Below, piece after piece: positions 5,928 to 7,408 of a stretch of DNA of 7,408 nucleotides. Location of the stretch: NCBI GenBank assembly GCA_045628725.1, contig JAZQPT010000006.1, forward strand, positions 1 through 7,408, given 5' to 3'. The DNA comes from JACQGD01 sp045628725. GTDB taxonomy: Bacteria; Patescibacteriota; Saccharimonadia; Saccharimonadales; Saccharimonadaceae. The stretch's first letter is position 1, and every line of letters starts with the position of its first letter. The position numbers and the translations under genes were made by a program. Below the pieces are notes generated by a model. That model made no database searches. It worked only from the letters and a program-made list of their open reading frames with translations, and had not been told where the DNA came from.

Positions 5928-7076
5928 ATGAACGCTTTAACTTTTACAAATGTTTGTGTAGGACCTACAGAGGCGATTCTTCAAAAGCCTGTAGGGTCGC
6001 TATTTCGCGGGGGGCCGATGTGGCCTGATTTTGACGAGCAGATTATTGCGCGTCAATGTCGCGGCCGGGAAATTAAAGTAGTTGACGACAAGCCCACGTT
6101 TGATACTTCCACCAGTATCTATGTAGATGCGGGGATTTGGTGCGGGCCTATCGTTTTTCATTTCGGGCATATGATCGCCGATTTCGGTATGCGGGTAGCG
6201 TTATCGGCGAATCTGGATCCCGCTCTACCTCTTGTATTTTCAGGCTTTGACTTGGCTGCCAAGCGAAGCATGCAAGAGCCTCCGTCCTACTTTTGGGCGA
6301 TGATAGATCACCTTAAAATTGACCGAAAGCGTATTTTTGTAGTCAGGCAGCCGACATTGTTTCGAAAACTATACGTTTATCCTCAGGCGGAGCGAATGTA
6401 TGGGCCAGTTCCTGCTTCCGCATATCTTGATCTGCTTGACGAAATAACGTTTACCTCGGTGGCTGATCGTGCTGATAGGATCAAAAAAGTTTATGTTTCG
6501 CGTTCGAATTTTTTGCTTGGTGGATTAGCCGGTGAAACGTATCTAGACCGAATTCTTGAGGCATCCGGTGTCAAGGTTATATACCCTGAAACGTTGCCCT
6601 TGTCTGTGCAAGTTTCTTATTATAAAGCTGCTGAAACGCTTGTTTTTTCTGAAGGTTCCGCAGTACATGCACTGCAACTTTTGGGTCGTCTGGATGCAGA
6701 CATCGGCATTCTAGTTCGGCGTTCCAAAGCGCGCATTGCACAGAATTCGGTGATGGCACGCGCCCGCTCGTTGAAGTATCTTGAAGCTTCTCCGGAACTA
6801 GTTTATGGTCTGCGCCTTTCGGGACTTCCAAATGAGTCCAAAGGTATTACATTGCTTAATGGACACGGACTTATCGAGAGATTTTCAACGATGGGTATTG
6901 ATATTGGGAAAAATTGGAATGACAGGGAATTTGCACAGCAGCAAGAGACCGACCTCAAAGCCTGGGTGACACTTCGGCTTACCAACCCCAAGGCTCACCC
7001 GGGGGAGCGAGCAGCTATACAAAGTTCGCTTGCAAAGCTTACTTGTCCAATATTGCTCGGAACGATAATCTCGTAG
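5928..7076 (+). CDS. GT61/DUF563-type glycosyltransferase of the capsule locus
   Basis: The product has 382 residues, ATG 5928 to TAG 7074-7076. The start is supported by GGGGGAAAGG at 5908-5917. Family signs: an N-terminal FHFGHMIADFGMR (77-89), matching the H-x-x-H-W/M-x-x-D region of GT61 proteins; KVYVSRSN (187-194), the usual KxYxSR core; and YPETLPLSVQVSYYKAAE (219-236) followed by VFSEGSAVHALQLLGR (239-254), which stands where many GT61 members have GPHGAALxN. The EGSAxH form is one I associate with a bacterial capsule/LPS subgroup. No signal peptide or membrane segment is visible, so it probably works in the cytoplasm. The substrate cannot be read from the sequence; its place between KpsC-like and KdsA genes suggests it adds a sugar to the capsule chain. 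By eye it is AT-richer than kpsD and kdsA, as expected for a serotype-specific gene. Confidence 0.78.
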   Translation: MNALTFTNVCVGPTEAILQKPVGSLFRGGPMWPDFDEQIIARQCRGREIKVVDDKPTFDTSTSIYVDAGIWCGPIVFHFGHMIADFGMRVALSANLDPALPLVFSGFDLAAKRSMQEPPSYFWAMIDHLKIDRKRIFVVRQPTLFRKLYVYPQAERMYGPVPASAYLDLLDEITFTSVADRADRIKKVYVSRSNFLLGGLAGETYLDRILEASGVKVIYPETLPLSVQVSYYKAAETLVFSEGSAVHALQLLGRLDADIGILVRRSKARIAQNSVMARARSLKYLEASPELVYGLRLSGLPNESKGITLLNGHGLIERFSTMGIDIGKNWNDREFAQQQETDLKAWVTLRLTNPKAHPGERAAIQSSLAKLTCPILLGTIIS

Positions 7077-7223
7077 TATTAAAAATTTCTGTTCGGCGCC
7101 AAGCAAAATTACGTCCAAGAAATTAGAAGGGGGCTCCAATGTGTTTCGCTCGGCGAGGTATATTTCCCGATATTGGATTACGAATGGCGCTATGTACCAG
7201 TTTTATTTTTTTTGGGAATTTAG
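7077..7223. other. Short AT-rich gap before kdsA
   Basis: The gap has A-rich and T-rich runs, including a long T tract (about 7201-7213), and a GGCGCC palindrome (7095-7100). There is no clear hairpin directly before the T tract, so I do not call a terminator. It contains a strong Shine-Dalgarno-like GAAGGGGG with an ATG at 7139 that is out of frame with kdsA. A promoter for kdsA cannot be pinned down. Confidence 0.45.
7126..7141 (+). promoter_or_regulatory. Strong Shine-Dalgarno plus ATG not used by kdsA (possible short upstream ORF)
   Basis: GAAGGGGG (7126-7133) stands five bases before ATG 7139, better than the site in front of kdsA itself. The frame opened (MCFARRGIFPDIGLRMALC...) runs 83 codons to 7390 and overlaps kdsA in another frame. 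Its kdsA-overlapping part is Arg/Gln/His-rich, typical of a shadow frame. It could be a translated leader, a gene remnant or chance. Confidence 0.22.
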
Positions 7224-7408
7224 ATGGTTCAAATAAATCGCAACATCAACGTCAGCAATGCCGGCAGCTTCGTTCTCTTCGGCGGCATCAACGTCCTCGA
7301 ATCGCGCGACCTCGCCATGCGCAGCTGCGAGGAATACATCCGCGTTACCCAAAAGCTGGGTATCCCGTACGTATTCAAAGCCAGCTTTGACAAGGCGAAT
7401 CGATCGTC
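7224..7408 (+). CDS. kdsA: KdsA, 3-deoxy-D-manno-octulosonate-8-phosphate synthase, N-terminal part (3' truncated)
   Basis: Sixty-one complete codons are present before the right edge. KdsA condenses arabinose-5-phosphate with phosphoenolpyruvate to give Kdo-8-phosphate in the cytoplasm, a step toward CMP-Kdo. The start MVQINRNINV, then FVLFGGINVLESRDLAMR (16-33), VTQKLGIPYVFKASFDKANR (41-60), is the recognisable KdsA N-terminus; E. coli KdsA has about 284 residues, so about a fifth is shown. By alignment with E. coli N26, K55, K60 and R63, the active-site residues are N23, K52, K57 and R60. Asn at position 23 rather than Cys points to the metal-independent class. ATG 7224 fits the family length and has GGGA (7214-7217) six bases upstream. 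It may be a capsule-dedicated copy, supplying the Kdo used by the KpsC-like protein, or the only copy in the genome. Confidence 0.93.
   Translation, partial: MVQINRNINVSNAGSFVLFGGINVLESRDLAMRSCEEYIRVTQKLGIPYVFKASFDKANRS

Noticed and set aside
7095..7213. GGCGCC palindrome and later T tract as a terminator after the GT61 gene
   Set aside because: They are over 100 bases apart, and no stable stem precedes the T tract.
1..7408. CRISPR array, insertion sequence, tRNA or rRNA
   Set aside because: No short regularly spaced repeats, no transposase-like protein or terminal inverted repeats, and no tRNA or rRNA-like sequence seen; the only repeats are the coding modules.

Overview
The window looks like part of a capsular polysaccharide locus of the KpsD/KpsC (ABC-transporter-dependent, Kdo-linker) type in a Gram-negative proteobacterium. 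Beta- or gamma-Proteobacteria fit best: the upstream gene ends in a KpsD-type C-terminus and the last gene encodes a Neisseria/E. coli-like KdsA. All supported genes are on the + strand. I cannot name the species.

Layout: (1) positions 1-769 hold the 3' half of a kpsD-like polysaccharide export gene. (2) Positions 770-1198 hold no convincing intact gene. They contain a strong ribosome binding site in front of an apparently frameshifted signal-peptide reading frame (793-947), then a cluster of small GC-rich hairpins (956-1056), one followed by a T run. (3) Positions 1199-5731 encode one 1510-residue protein made of four consecutive KpsC-family glycosyltransferase modules. (4) Positions 5732-5927 are an AT-richer gap. 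(5) Positions 5928-7076 encode a 382-residue glycosyltransferase of the GT61/DUF563 type. (6) Positions 7077-7223 are a short AT-rich gap. (7) Positions 7224-7408 are the first 61 codons of kdsA (Kdo-8-phosphate synthase), cut by the window edge.

The centre of interest is the four-module protein. From family knowledge, KpsC normally has about 675 residues and two modules, which build a beta-Kdo linker on a phosphatidylglycerol anchor. Here the modules fall into two sequence classes in the order A-B-B-A. Outer modules 1 and 4 keep the usual KpsC motifs (EDGFVRS, GQVEDDAS, SLAGFEALLRG, GWGLTDDR). Inner modules 2 and 3 share a variant set (TEGFI, GQ[IV]EDA, GGFEALLRG, GWGLGDDR) and look like a later in-frame tandem duplication with a period of 1074 bases. 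The protein could be an unusually long Kdo-linker synthase or a multi-step polymer enzyme, or it could combine two active modules with two altered ones.

Working model (inference): KdsA supplies Kdo precursor, the four-module enzyme uses CMP-Kdo or a related sugar nucleotide to build a linker or repeat, GT61 adds a further sugar, and KpsD takes the finished chain through the periplasm to the outer membrane. By eye, the kpsD and kdsA segments are richer in G+C than the four-module gene and the GT61 gene, which suggests the middle of the window is the variable, horizontally exchanged part of the locus.
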